DNA of 64,000 bases, taken from the NCBI GenBank assembly GCA_964460665.1, contig CAYWSL010000001.1, positions 47,710-111,709 on the forward strand, given 5' to 3'. The notes under the pieces were generated by a model. The model searched no databases. It saw nothing but the letters and a program-made list of their open reading frames with translations, and was not told the origin of the DNA. Position 1 is the stretch's first letter, and the number at the start of each line of letters is the position of its first letter. The position numbers and the translations under genes were made by a program. This document shows, piece by piece, positions 49,601-54,501 of the stretch. This stretch comes from K23-9 sp964460665 (GTDB taxonomy: Bacteria > Planctomycetota > Planctomycetia > Pirellulales > Pirellulaceae).

Positions 49601-51813
49601 GTGATGGTGATCGCCAAATCAGATCCAACACCCAGGTCCGTCACCATCGATGCCGACACCTCCTCGAATAGCGTCAGCGTGGTGTCCAACGAACTGGCGT
49701 CAGGCAATCGCTCCGCAAACGTCTCAATCGTCAGGTCACCCACCCGGTCGGCATCATTCAGATCGATCTCGAACCGGTACAGATCGATATCGTTGCTGTC
49801 GGGGCGATGCACGAATTGGCCGTGCAGCACATCGGTGTTCCCAGGGAACACAGGTTCCAGATCAGTCAACTGATCAATCGACGCATTCAAGAACCCGGGA
49901 TCCAAGCTCAAGATCGTCGGTGCTGCTAAATCGCTTGCTTGATTCAAGCCCAGAATCAGTCCAATGCCAGCGACCGCTTTGCGTGTAAAGTCTTCACCGT
50001 ATTCGGTCTCGAAAACGAATTGGTTGCTGAACACCAAGGCCGAATCAGTAAACGTCGGGTCAACCCGCACACTCGCATCCAACTGGAAGAAGTTCTGTGA
50101 TGGAATCCCGGGCAGGTTTTGCAGGTCTGCGGTGTCACCTAGCGCGAACGTTATCCCGTCTCGCTCGGTTTCTTGGAATTGAACCCCAATCTCGCTAGCC
50201 CATAGGCCAAGCGCTTCACGAATCCGCGTCTTCTGAATATCGGTGATCTGATTCAGGACTGGATTGCCGTTCGCATCCGTATCGAAGTCGTTGCGGAAGT
50301 TGTATGAAATCTCAGTCACACCGAACAACGTGTCCGCACCAAAGGCAGGATTGATGTGCTCCACTTCGTCAGTGTGCCCAGGGTCGCCCTGACCGCCAGG
50401 CAACTGAATCAAGAACGGTTGTGGTGAAATCGACTCACTCAGAACCAAGCTCGTCAATTCACTTTGCTGGCCAAAAACGCCAACATCAAAGGCCGTCTCC
50501 AGCGTTTGACCGGCAGCGACTAACTGCAGCGGCGAAGCACCAAGTACGCTTAATGGCACCGCCAAATTGCCACCTTCGTTGGCTATCCCGTTGCGAGAAA
50601 AATCCAATCGGATCACGCCAGCGACAGCCACGTTGGCGGCAATCGCGGATTGCAAATCGCTGACCTGGGGTGTCGTGCCACCAAAGTCAAAAACGACATT
50701 GCCGTTCGCATCAAGCAACGCGAGCAACCCACCTGTACCCGAATTAGCGAACCGAACGGTGGTTCCATTGCCTTCACCACTGCCGTTGGCCGAAAACGCA
50801 ACACGCAATCCATCGTGCTGAAAATCTGTGACCGCTGACGCGTTCACAGGCACACTTGTCGGAGTCACGATCAGGTCGATCCGATCGTCAACCGCCGTTC
50901 CGATTCGCAGACGCCACGTTCCTCCGCCAATCGGCACGCTGCCCTGGGCATTGCCCAATTCATTGATGTCACCGGCAAAGATCAGGCGTGCAGTGTGAGT
51001 CGCCGCGTCATAGACCACTTCCTCAGGGAAGAACAGCAGATCGTCCGTCGTCCGCACCGTCTCCTGCGTGAACAGCAACTGATAAAATCGTGGGTTTTCT
51101 GCCGACCGGAGAGTCGGATCTCCATTGGCATCGTTCTCGATGAACAGTTCGTCTTCGTTGAAGTAAACGACGATCTCGTCGCGATTCTGCACCAACTCCG
51201 ACCCGCCGTTTCCATCAGGAACACGCAGCACTGGCTGCGGCACCACGGCCTCGACAAGAGCACCCAATCGCAGCTCAAAATCGACTACTTCGCTTTGCCG
51301 ACTGGGATCGCTGGGCATGAAGCTATCGCCATCCAGGTTGCCAAGACCGACAATGCCCAGAGCTGGATCATCAAAACCAAATATTTCAATTCGATAATTG
51401 TCGTCTGGCAAGGCTTCGACAAACCGAACCACCACCTCGTTTTCATTCGTCTCACCCAGCGTCACCAAACCGGGATTGATCAGTACATCGTCGTCAGTGC
51501 CAAACGTTTGATCCGGGCCGCTGCGACTGATTCGAATTCCGTCTAGAGTCGCCGGATCGATTCGCTGTCCTTCATCGAAACCGAAGGTCAAAACACGGGG
51601 GGCCGTGTCGCGACTGGTCCCATCTTCGATCAACGCCCCTTCATTGGGCTGAATGCCAATCAGCTGCGGACCTGCCAGCAATTGCCTAGGCTCCAGCGTC
51701 TCAAGTAGATGCTGACGGCGTGACTGACGTTTTCTATCGGACTTCTTTGCCCGACGGTTGCGATGTTTGTTTTCAGACGAGGGCATCGAGGAGTTTCGCT
51801 TACGCGTGGTCAT
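34657..51813 (-). CDS. Giant secreted protein A: beta-helix, PPC-like, repeat-module, GEVED, cadherin-like and dockerin domains
   Basis: 5718 residues from the ATG at 51813 to TGA. I chose this ATG because GGAAGG sits eight bases upstream and the product then begins MTTRKRNSSM, a basic start like those of B and C; a TTG 36 bases upstream is also in frame. LEPRQLLAG is at 40-48. Then come an Ig-like region; a protease-like segment with the zinc motif lost (AGIGLILGLNQ, 615-625); a PPC-like region; beta-helix stretches from about 1060 (IFVDKVAGPNADGSLSNP); PPC-like regions, one with DVDMFSFVGSPGSEVWIDID; about ten copies of the recurrent module, mostly 3840-4460; GDAPDPFFD...NDGPRH near 4570; a GEVED module ending SGEVEDYALRLLPG near 4850; about six cadherin/Ig-like repeats; and a dockerin pair (DVTGNGIVSPLDAIRVINFI, DVDGNGFIGAVDAILVINFL) near 5540-5620. 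I noticed no cysteine. I infer an extracellular structural or adhesive protein. Confidence 0.92.
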   Translation of the reverse strand: MTTRKRNSSMPSSENKHRNRRAKKSDRKRQSRRQHLLETLEPRQLLAGPQLIGIQPNEGALIEDGTSRDTAPRVLTFGFDEGQRIDPATLDGIRISRSGPDQTFGTDDDVLINPGLVTLGETNENEVVVRFVEALPDDNYRIEIFGFDDPALGIVGLGNLDGDSFMPSDPSRQSEVVDFELRLGALVEAVVPQPVLRVPDGNGGSELVQNRDEIVVYFNEDELFIENDANGDPTLRSAENPRFYQLLFTQETVRTTDDLLFFPEEVVYDAATHTARLIFAGDINELGNAQGSVPIGGGTWRLRIGTAVDDRIDLIVTPTSVPVNASAVTDFQHDGLRVAFSANGSGEGNGTTVRFANSGTGGLLALLDANGNVVFDFGGTTPQVSDLQSAIAANVAVAGVIRLDFSRNGIANEGGNLAVPLSVLGASPLQLVAAGQTLETAFDVGVFGQQSELTSLVLSESISPQPFLIQLPGGQGDPGHTDEVEHINPAFGADTLFGVTEISYNFRNDFDTDANGNPVLNQITDIQKTRIREALGLWASEIGVQFQETERDGITFALGDTADLQNLPGIPSQNFFQLDASVRVDPTFTDSALVFSNQFVFETEYGEDFTRKAVAGIGLILGLNQASDLAAPTILSLDPGFLNASIDQLTDLEPVFPGNTDVLHGQFVHRPDSNDIDLYRFEIDLNDADRVGDLTIETFAERLPDASSLDTTLTLFEEVSASMVTDLGVGSDLAITITSLAPGRLGNGATIEFRPTQRFNNDAAVRVLPAFDESGVQLTNGIILDVPRSGAGIELASADQIISAINNNPLASSIFRAELTFGSGSTRIIDPEARFAPIRLNGGGIEQISRNDDYFSEDSRIQTSLGAGVYYVGVAASGNDVYDPTIADSGVGGLTQGAYELQIQFEPQVDEVDVIRDLDSDRVGVPGAILDGDGDGTPGGVHNFWFQTRPLNRVVNFTDDGDAVVPGQTVTVTGSNGVIRVFEFVPNGGSPSPGNIAVPFSGSGTGFPTPAGNLASLLQARINAVNAETGVLVSRIGNTLEFEGERSVVFSDDFRGAEALGRNIFVDKVAGPNADGSLSNPFNNINNPAVANAFESAIENDIVRIVGNGGLDNDLTTAVDNLSYQVGVADTGGTTLADGRSLEVPRGVTTVIDAGAIFKLRNSFIGIGSTTVQVDRSNGALQVLGTPRLVQLSESGDPVTTTLIGDADTDGPGYDDGSVIFTSIRDREADVAAADANGSLQVASAGNWGGLVFRRDLDQGERNLEDEGIFLQRVNHAEIRYGGSASILVNSVQQLVNPIQIIDMRPTITFNEITLNADSAISAAPNSFEETSFQSPVFQQAGAFRSDYERVGPEIHNNLIVDNSINGLFIRATTTPTEAPREFTIAGRFDDIDIVHYVAENLVVAASPGGSIIDGFSPSLALVSGRSLVGGTLPAGSYDYKAVFVDDDGFESLASTDVFTINVPVNGSSVELTSLPQVDPDSDYVTRRIYRSVAGADDFRLAADLDGSSIGFIDDGTTGDSSLDLTREGIRGRLDASLVLDPGLIVKLTGARIELGQGTQLLAEGLGSNPVVFTSAQDDRFGAGGTFDTNNDNETIFGPSAASRGDWSGIYAGPTSNVSFDNVQLSYAGGISLIQGGLARGFLPLELQQATGRITNSRFEFNDDGQDGAGPAGRLGRLAVPEATILVRGSQPVIVGNTFVDNRGSIIDIDIESLNGDYRIDTGRETGDLDRIEGLDDNFGPLIRFNRYQNVSSPAPGDPGLQLSGLEVRGGIIQTETVFDDTDIAHLVFDNIEVGNFHSSGGLRLLSRPDESLVVKFSGSGSPNSDTFGTGLTASGERTATEDRIGGTIHVIGLPGAPVILTSLDDDDAGAGFQPDGSQFTDHDGDGLASRPFANDWRGILLGQFSNDNNIAVVPELELSTEAAPGPNGIVPQFLGELAANELTGDHVRRLGFDVQGFLSSPNDVDMFSFVGSPGSEVWIDIDRTSLGLDTVIELLDEDGNVLARSDNSFDETAAVSPTPVTVFDQDLVGVTTSLQASNEQRTERGVGGLLVDDGSTNIYDAGIHFRLAGDRSDPELRSTYFFRVRSASINPDDASSGLTSGGYRFQARLVEEQEFPGSVVRFADIRYANIGIHTQGLMSSSPLLGEVQENEAAVGGAANNDSPFGLTLAQGGQYVGNLVESANNVIGIGGALSSGNDVDFYQFDVDFSSSNGLQSTVFDIDYADGFNRPDTNISVFFDGDGVSQDNFQPRLIYFGSSSNIADDLASPGGENNAIEQLLRGSVSNGDPFIGPVTLAEGSYYVAVTAEGVQPASLLGAIREPINSVDRIVEDRIDRLSPEGFSTADGPAIPRLFTDAAIAASSFLIETDLQLGHGRPDHFDGTTGPSFFAGATRFPESTVAFGSDADNEIIPGVPFGADLELQDFSIDDDFEIGGDGSFFTGNFEFTATTIPHISVTGSLQNDPADIYQFSVPNTPGGFFQRVIIDIDNGHNALAELDTDNDPATPPVNIDQSSVDTTLVLLQETALGTLSIVETSTDDVLFGSGVNNGAAGSNSSLDPYISRNLAPGNYFIAVLEAGTTFTNDASGFLTDNPNVTGGSQTYTLHVSVEDHELPLSATQLINGREVLSFDRINNDTSGLIVSESFDLTGYVAADRPTLYFNQIFQPVLSAGVDDTATLSLISDQNPTGSLVHTFVASNDWSQVRLALDDFAGDTGVRLQIDYTTNGLLANSTPGSNETGLRLDDFIVGFAERGETIFGTPSNAGFVGTGFGAVSGEYQLEVRGGTEYATPIGGGTTILNDSFDTNERHNQSVTLITPEGSQLSNGDTFVLGDGAANQVFEFTTTGAVTFGNTPILFSPSDPSALVAGRIRAAINSQTAIQIEASTASGQDVAAPTDGRLILSDSATGTFDALASLQAASSTATIARDADGHLLFPALLHDGLGDSNFLRRQSQIIIENNVISDVRGIAIYSEPGVRDIDPGDNIPEVVTSNGLLQAPPVGPTFPGAAINLPVLNDSVLGGIAPGIVIQNNTIDNAEYAGIKLQGEIAPWMIIPRNGDQIPDGALLTIDSGGTRVVFEFEDIGDGDPLTFGSNVNGGDGYAAGHVPIYYRQTDNDGTPYLNRFVAYTELEVAHAIVEAIQGSILATNGLVELVDAVVGPSVVGPNVPPPLFGPFYSINPAVYLTGASFVYSAATRGGFQVQQAPLAESAQPFARVVNNTIFGEDGRQAEFSEPANEPNDFLSEAVETFVGNSHLPYSSASVLGDNEGALGGAGDVDFYRVHLNVGDRLVTNVTTQNANAALGIPEGPDTFLRLFDEAGVEVAATGTGGTTGRDPGLEFFAPNSGTYFVGISSTGNESYDTQSFSGRVQGSGGTGSYTIDIEAFAPRSFVLSLPSSAGGSVTITHIDGTQSTVNVGGEDRVVDVAWQAERAINATPNNRQDPFGAIPAVTAQALGGRSGSAPGLQNLGFLLDPVDFNSGGFGHNRFPVTTFPDGTTELYVLIENAADVSVTGGFLLDPVPGSNTDQLLNETGVLVTAGASPTILNNVFLNLHESLVVEETRVGGFGENTGRGGDNQPKPMEVIVVSNAFQHQGGVITQANSIVIFSTRDTGISTTPTRPSNVNGGTDDFNITLAGSDVSVQFAEGNNFQPAFGSLIIDSAANSLVERAALINLRESVGLPISNVLAPDFDVSGIFRADNDDFVSPLGLGASVFKDRGSSELADTTGPIAIAENPRDNDSLLVDGDAAVSFIQIEEGIFESFQVQLRDNGDASDPFAGIGIDDASVVVPAIDGIRSPGANITVFENDRALVEGIDYTFNYDQTRNIITLTPLAGIWRDDNAYRIALNNRDRTVLIASDPSAISDGSQFSITDSTGGTVVFEFETGFQLLLPEPLTLSVPPQGTNAGGVRDGDVFVIDDGNNPPITFEYNSDSATLPGTVPVTLPTSGTPLDSDLIPAFLNDIALNTQVAIQSQVDAGLLDLDIRVIDERIVLGAEAGATVQTAGSGLLQSARTLALQVPNAGTDPVNGVQSGETFVINNGSVNIIFEFNDGTTNTAGGNIPVDIASQTPLSALEVAQAIQLAVLSSPLDLNAQLIGTDVYLNLPENGSVSVANGLLRVVGVSRTPVDGDLINLLPDDGSPVVTFEVNRTDEPTGDDGVDQNSIPVNVTRSTTSEEFAAILGNAIQTEFISGLSSNDVLPVGGGLLSIGGQQGLGLSVLGSTLEVVGSPSVTGASTIQVFGPLLLNLPAVGGGAIQSGEVVLIEDELGNDVLFEFVLNGQAQTFDGSPDANGNLTPVSNVVAYNSFDTSDVVATNLSAAINAAGIGVTAAPIGNGQVSLGRIDDSQVNVGGDLALGIPGAPQITTQRGIVSDQEVLVIRQGDNEVRFEFEEASNGGGVTIGNVAVTFQAGSSVGDVANSLAAAINNNSANLRVFAIAELDASGVPTGQVLLNDIPGTTVDVTSAPTLNVIGVPGGAIPVRVTPAFSDVQVRQAILSAINSVNIPGEQPSTTLSATDRGGASLFVENGTIFLGEGITTFFLPAIQDLSGNPLEANRGDTTEFTILLPGTALDFGDAPDPFFDESGRYPTTLANDGPRHLVDNTLFLGNTVDVDLDGRPSPNADGDDNVVDVFSDSPLISVVTANGLAEITVDISGEDAVLRDGDLIVINTFVDEAILEFDTDGLGIFDEDHYAISPTVPFTNESIATAIFNAINESPLRPADVVLSGDTISLSVDDEDGVVLTSEINPEGVLNRGVVTPISVTVTGSGILEAWVDFNGDGDWDDSGEQIINANTPGAIFSDTGSGVTRVFEVSIPDVIAAPVAPVTTFARFRVSREGGLTPTGLALSGEVEDYALRLLPGNPPALTDAQADRTFTVPEDVALQVLDGAGTLTASQNDDGLLSGVVDPDGQTVAIFPADVGDRTLTTPNGTIAGAFSLASDGTFTFIPEPDFVGTTTFTARVTDINPIDPTAQITNTRAITGTIEVLPVNDPPIATSINVEVNRAINEDEVQIFDVSELIDPFFVAGPANEAGQGLIIQSAASFPDTLGVITNAASTQGGIVEIINGGTAIQYTPPLNFNGAQADTFTYVVADQPGPGQVVEQATRQGTVSIAITPVNDPPIAGTDNFSVTERMTLQIPLNGIPGMPGIFDNDSVGPQNEVTAGAQVRLQTIPAQFPRFSFQGGSVDFTNGALVYTPSPFFSGSDSFTYIIEDEFGATATGTVNLDVAGTNDNPVFEGVNGVNGVTSLELDESKAIPQVFTFDLNTWFSDPEADPLTFTAISEDSTIVSAVLVDSELTIELPSFRPGETALVITADDGQGGSVTQRVPVTVRNTPDPPVRIGTLEPLVGREDQTIVADLGTVFADPDPEQLTYTVTRLGNIVNPTQAQISQNPLIASISFSGDNIVIVPEPDQSGAIELEVSATDGSQSPFDVFTLTITPVADAPITVGDVYNVPVGSQLPVLNPADGVLRNDSDADGDTILVDLPTVTQPSLGTLSISEDGTFTYVNTGGNVGDTDSFTYRAVDSTGRVGQPVTVTLNLNQSSFQNPLQDLAADVTGNGIVSPLDAIRVINFISENGLFTPVSQIGTPPPDFLDVDGNGFIGAVDAILVINFLADRAEEAAGELVVNAPAQGELVSTSFAVTTAFAAISTANLPNSNRERVDAPVLENDARDNLLTTGLEISNSPVAQVSDLIALGNDDSADDVSRNIDDALVDLLSESEYELR
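38430..40290 (-). repeat. Array of ~70-100-residue modules in protein A
   Basis: Six or seven consecutive copies of the module seen in B, here with the opening (S/R/Q)DGxxFxIxD or SGExFVIxN, a central FEF or FEY strand and a terminal helix such as AIQLAVLSS, NLSAAINAAG or SLAAAINNNS. Examples are RDGDVFVIDDGN, QSGETFVINNGS, QSGEVVLIEDEL and SDQEVLVIRQGD. The variant differs from the B arrays in its FEF core and Asn-rich helix end. Confidence 0.65.
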
Positions 51814-51995
51814 AGACCATACCTTCCAAAGTTGTCCGAATTTCGCCAATCAATCGGCAGAACTCATGGGGACAATGGGGGTGAATGTAATTTCAGGCCA
51901 TCGATCGATCCGCTAGTGTCGAATTGACGATGGAAATCAGGGGGCGGTGGCGGCAGTCTTCAGCAACGTTTGGGAAACTGAAATTCTGCTCGCCG

Positions 51996-52024
51996 AGTAT
52001 AGTTGGGGGCTAAAAACCCGCAAA
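51996..52024 (-). promoter_or_regulatory. Candidate sigma-70-like promoter of gene A
   Basis: On the minus strand, TTTGCG and TATACT are separated by 17 bases. The -10 is good, the -35 poor. It would give a leader of about 175 bases before the ATG at 51813. It lies between the palindrome and the gene, so a repressor or activator at 52109-52123 would bind upstream of it. Confidence 0.3.
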
Positions 52025-52108
52025 TAGTTGACTGTATCACGGTTGGCACTTCTTGAAGTCGGCTTGAATTGATTAGCAATTCCGACGGTCCTGTCGGCAA
52101 GGTGGACA

Positions 52109-52123
52109 TTACCTACTAGGTAA
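52109..52123. promoter_or_regulatory. Perfect 15-bp palindrome, possible operator
   Basis: TTACCTACTAGGTAA: two 7-bp arms around a single C. It lies about 85 bases upstream of the candidate -35 of gene A. The short, perfect, odd-length dyad is typical of a binding site for a dimeric regulator; no regulator gene is in the window. Confidence 0.35.
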
Positions 52124-52195
52124 AACCTGCGCCCCCCACTTGGTTATCGGCGTCTTCTTACTGGAATGTCCACATTGATGCTGGGGCATTTGACG

Positions 52196-52250
52196 GCTAA
52201 CGGGGGTCAAAGTTCCCCGTTTCCTGGACGTTAGCGTGCCATCTTGACCC
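52196..52250. other. Overlapping, mutually exclusive stem-loops upstream of gene A
   Basis: Three pairings share bases: GCTAACG (52196-52202) with CGTTAGC (52229-52235); ACGGGG (52200-52205) with CCCCGT (52215-52220); and GGGTCAA (52204-52210) with TTGACCC (52244-52250). They cannot all form at once. This could be a structured transcript end of the ATPase operon or a switch-like leader; the sequence alone does not decide. Confidence 0.35.
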
Positions 52251-52377
52251 AATTTGGACCAGAGTAAATCAAGCTGATGGCTGCCAGGGAGGCAAAAACC
52301 AATGCTATTAGTGCCAAATATGCCAACAAAGAGCGTTGGTTCTAGTTCTTTGGCAGGGTCTGGCCGTCTGCAGGTGC

Positions 52378-53373
52378 TTAGATTTCGTCGTCATCGTCGT
52401 CACGATCTGGATGCATCGGGTCATCGGGATCAAAGAATAGATCGGCCAAACCTAGCGGAACGGCATCCCCCCCGAGTGTCCGCTTTCGGCGCTGGGCAAG
52501 CGATTCCAGATCGACCGCGTCTTCACCTAAGCATTTGCCTAGTGCTTCCTGCCATGCCTGATCGGCGGCAACCGGGTGGTCTGGATTTTGCATCATTCGC
52601 TTCAGTGCGTACCGCAACAAGTTGATTCCATCGCGGGGCGAGAAGTCCAGTTTCAGTCGATGCGACTCCTGCAAGAACTCGACCGTCATGGCCAACATTT
52701 CGGGTTCGGCAAACGGCAGGTGATACTGCAAGATCGCCATTTCGTCCTGCTTGTTGGGGAACCCAACCTTCAGCGTTGGCTGAAGCCGGCTCAAAATGTA
52801 ATCGGGAATCTCAAACGTGGATTCATCCTGATTCATCGTCACGGCTGATCGAAAATCGCCATCCGCTGGAATCGTAATCCCGGCCACGATGGACTCGACG
52901 TACCGGCGATTATCGAACAGCGGGGCCAGCGAAGCCCACGACTTTTCGTTCATCCGATTGCCTTCGTCCAACACGCAAACGCCACCGCGGATCATGGCCG
53001 TAACCAGCGGAGAAGCATGGTAGGCGATCTCGCCACCTTGCCCCAAAACCGGTGTGACAAGCAGGTCTTCTGGTCGCGTATCCGCCGTGCACTGGTAGAT
53101 GTACAGCGGTCGGTCTTGAGCCACAGCGGCGGCGATCGCAAGCTGAGTTTTGCCCACACCTGGTGGGCCGATTAGCCGCGGAGTCAGCGGCAGGTCAGCT
53201 TCATCCACCGTGATCCAGCAAGCCAGCAACTGCATTAAAACCTCTTGCTGGCCAATCCATTGCCCGGGCGCCAAGTACGGATGAGCTAGCTTTAATCGGA
53301 TGCCATTGATGTCGACAAATCCGGCATCGGCTGAGTCTCCTGACCCGGGCTTAGATGCTGTGCTTTCGCTCAC
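52378..53373 (-). CDS. MoxR-type AAA+ ATPase
   Basis: 331 residues. Walker A GPPGVGKT at 69-76, Walker B VCVLDE at 132-137, followed by GNRMNEKSW and PLFDNRRY; the MNQDES strand and the ILSRLQP segment fit sensor 1 and arginine-finger positions of the MoxR/AAA_5 group (NorQ, CbbQ, GvpN relatives). These are hexameric chaperone-like ATPases that remodel or activate protein partners, usually a vWA-domain protein. Translation starts at GTG: GTGA joins this start to the stop codon of the lipase-like gene, so the two are surely cotranscribed and probably translationally coupled. The C-terminus is very acidic (DRDDDDDEI). No CoxE- or DUF58-like partner gene lies next to it. Confidence 0.85.
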   Translation of the reverse strand: MSESTASKPGSGDSADAGFVDINGIRLKLAHPYLAPGQWIGQQEVLMQLLACWITVDEADLPLTPRLIGPPGVGKTQLAIAAAVAQDRPLYIYQCTADTRPEDLLVTPVLGQGGEIAYHASPLVTAMIRGGVCVLDEGNRMNEKSWASLAPLFDNRRYVESIVAGITIPADGDFRSAVTMNQDESTFEIPDYILSRLQPTLKVGFPNKQDEMAILQYHLPFAEPEMLAMTVEFLQESHRLKLDFSPRDGINLLRYALKRMMQNPDHPVAADQAWQEALGKCLGEDAVDLESLAQRRKRTLGGDAVPLGLADLFFDPDDPMHPDRDDDDDEI

Positions 53374-54368
53374 GATGAATGCCCCGTTTCATTTGATTTC
53401 TGATCATTTGATTTCTGATCATTTGATTTCTGCGTGTCTAAATCGGACGATTCCGACTTAGGACCTGCCTTGGGAGGCTCGGCAATGTCGGCGATATCCG
53501 CGGCCGTCGCGGCGATTCCACCAGCGGCCAGTTTTTCGTCCTCGTCCTTCACAGCGGCCAAAACGGCTTCGATGTAGCGGTGGATCGAATGGTCCGAAAA
53601 GTGGTCGATTTTCCAATGTTTCAGGCCTCGCAGGAAGCCTCGCCACCGATCGCGGCGCTTCATGATCAATCCCAGCTTGGTCAATTCACCTTTGCGGTTG
53701 ATGTAGACCTCACTGCCGCAGTGCCGATAACCCAAGAACGGTGGCGGCACCCGCGTCACGATGTCGTTGTTGTTGACGAACCGGTAGTGGTCCAAGTTGA
53801 CATAGTTGATGTATCGCTTGTTGCCGACCCTTGGACTACCAAAAGTAAACAGCTCGTCAGGGTTGCTTTGGATGTGCGACAAGAAGCAGCGTCCTGCGCA
53901 GATGGTTGCCATCGCACCGCCCAGCGAATGGCCGCAAAACCAGAGTGGCAAATCGTTGTCGACCAAGGCCGTTTCGATCATCGGCCATAAGTCATCCACT
54001 TCGTTCTTGAACCCGCTATGCACTTTCCCGGTCGTTTCGGCCAGGACCGATTTGGCGTTCGCGTCCGCCTTGATGTCGTTCCACTCATTCGGCTCGGTCC
54101 CACGACAAGCGATCACGCAATCGTGCTCGTTTCTGAACCGATAGGCCTGCGACCCGTCGCGGTCGTAGAACGTGACATCTGGGAAACCAGCCATCGCAGC
54201 GGCGCCAGTGGCCTCAGCTTCATCGTTGTAAGAAACCATCGCCAGCTCGGCGAACAGCAGCGATCGCCGCAGAAAAGTCATCTCGCGAATCGGCGTGGTG
54301 ACATCCGAATGGATCACCAATGGCACTTCATCGTGGTCCTGGATCATCTTCGCGACAGGATTGTCCAT
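53370..54368 (-). CDS. Class 3 lipase-like alpha/beta hydrolase
   Basis: 332 residues. The nucleophile elbow GHSLGG has Ser148; the preceding HSGFKNEVDDLWP and following FTFGSPRVGN are hallmarks of the Lipase_3 family (fungal triacylglycerol lipase type). Asp202 in NNNDIVTRVPP and His260 or His263 in SDHSIHRYIEAV complete a likely Ser-Asp-His triad. No signal peptide is visible, so it is probably cytosolic or membrane associated. The C-terminal tail is low in complexity and repeats QKSND. It overlaps the ATPase start by four bases and follows nadB by 133 bp. Substrate unknown: lipid ester hydrolysis is the family role, not shown here. Confidence 0.85.
   Translation of the reverse strand: MDNPVAKMIQDHDEVPLVIHSDVTTPIREMTFLRRSLLFAELAMVSYNDEAEATGAAAMAGFPDVTFYDRDGSQAYRFRNEHDCVIACRGTEPNEWNDIKADANAKSVLAETTGKVHSGFKNEVDDLWPMIETALVDNDLPLWFCGHSLGGAMATICAGRCFLSHIQSNPDELFTFGSPRVGNKRYINYVNLDHYRFVNNNDIVTRVPPPFLGYRHCGSEVYINRKGELTKLGLIMKRRDRWRGFLRGLKHWKIDHFSDHSIHRYIEAVLAAVKDEDEKLAAGGIAATAADIADIAEPPKAGPKSESSDLDTQKSNDQKSNDQKSNETGHSS
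53390..53432 (-). repeat. 15-bp tandem repeat in the lipase-like gene
   Basis: Unit ATCATTTGATTTCTG, two full copies plus a 13-bp partial third, encoding QKSND repeats in the protein tail. The unit length is a multiple of three, so copy-number change keeps the frame and the overlapping ATPase start. Confidence 0.9.
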
Positions 54369-54501
54369 CAGTCTTCTAAGTCCCTATTAAGACATCTGAA
54401 ATGTGTATTCGACCAGCGGCCTACAGAAGACGTAATTTAACGCTTCCATGGCCGTTTGCAGAAGGGCCGGCTGGATTGACGCATCAGGCTGATCGTGCGA
54501 A

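Larger units (their letters stand above)
51814..52377. other. Gene-free region upstream of gene A, rich in inverted repeats
   Basis: 564 bp between gene A and the end of the ATPase gene, both on the minus strand. No convincing ORF lies here. It contains a candidate promoter, a perfect 15-bp palindrome, a CCGAC/GTCGG hairpin at 52082-52097, and a set of overlapping stems at 52196-52250. A weaker imperfect stem (TGCCAA with TTGGCA, 52320-52353) follows the ATPase stop and might end that transcript. The leader of gene A therefore may be long and structured. Confidence 0.5.

Noticed and set aside
51814..51849. A start of gene A at the TTG at 51849, adding 12 residues
   Set aside because: The ATG at 51813 has a purine-rich GGAAGG eight bases upstream and gives a basic N-terminus like those of B and C.
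53390..53432. Short direct repeats as a CRISPR remnant
   Set aside because: The repeats are adjacent without spacers, are within a coding frame and encode QKSND.
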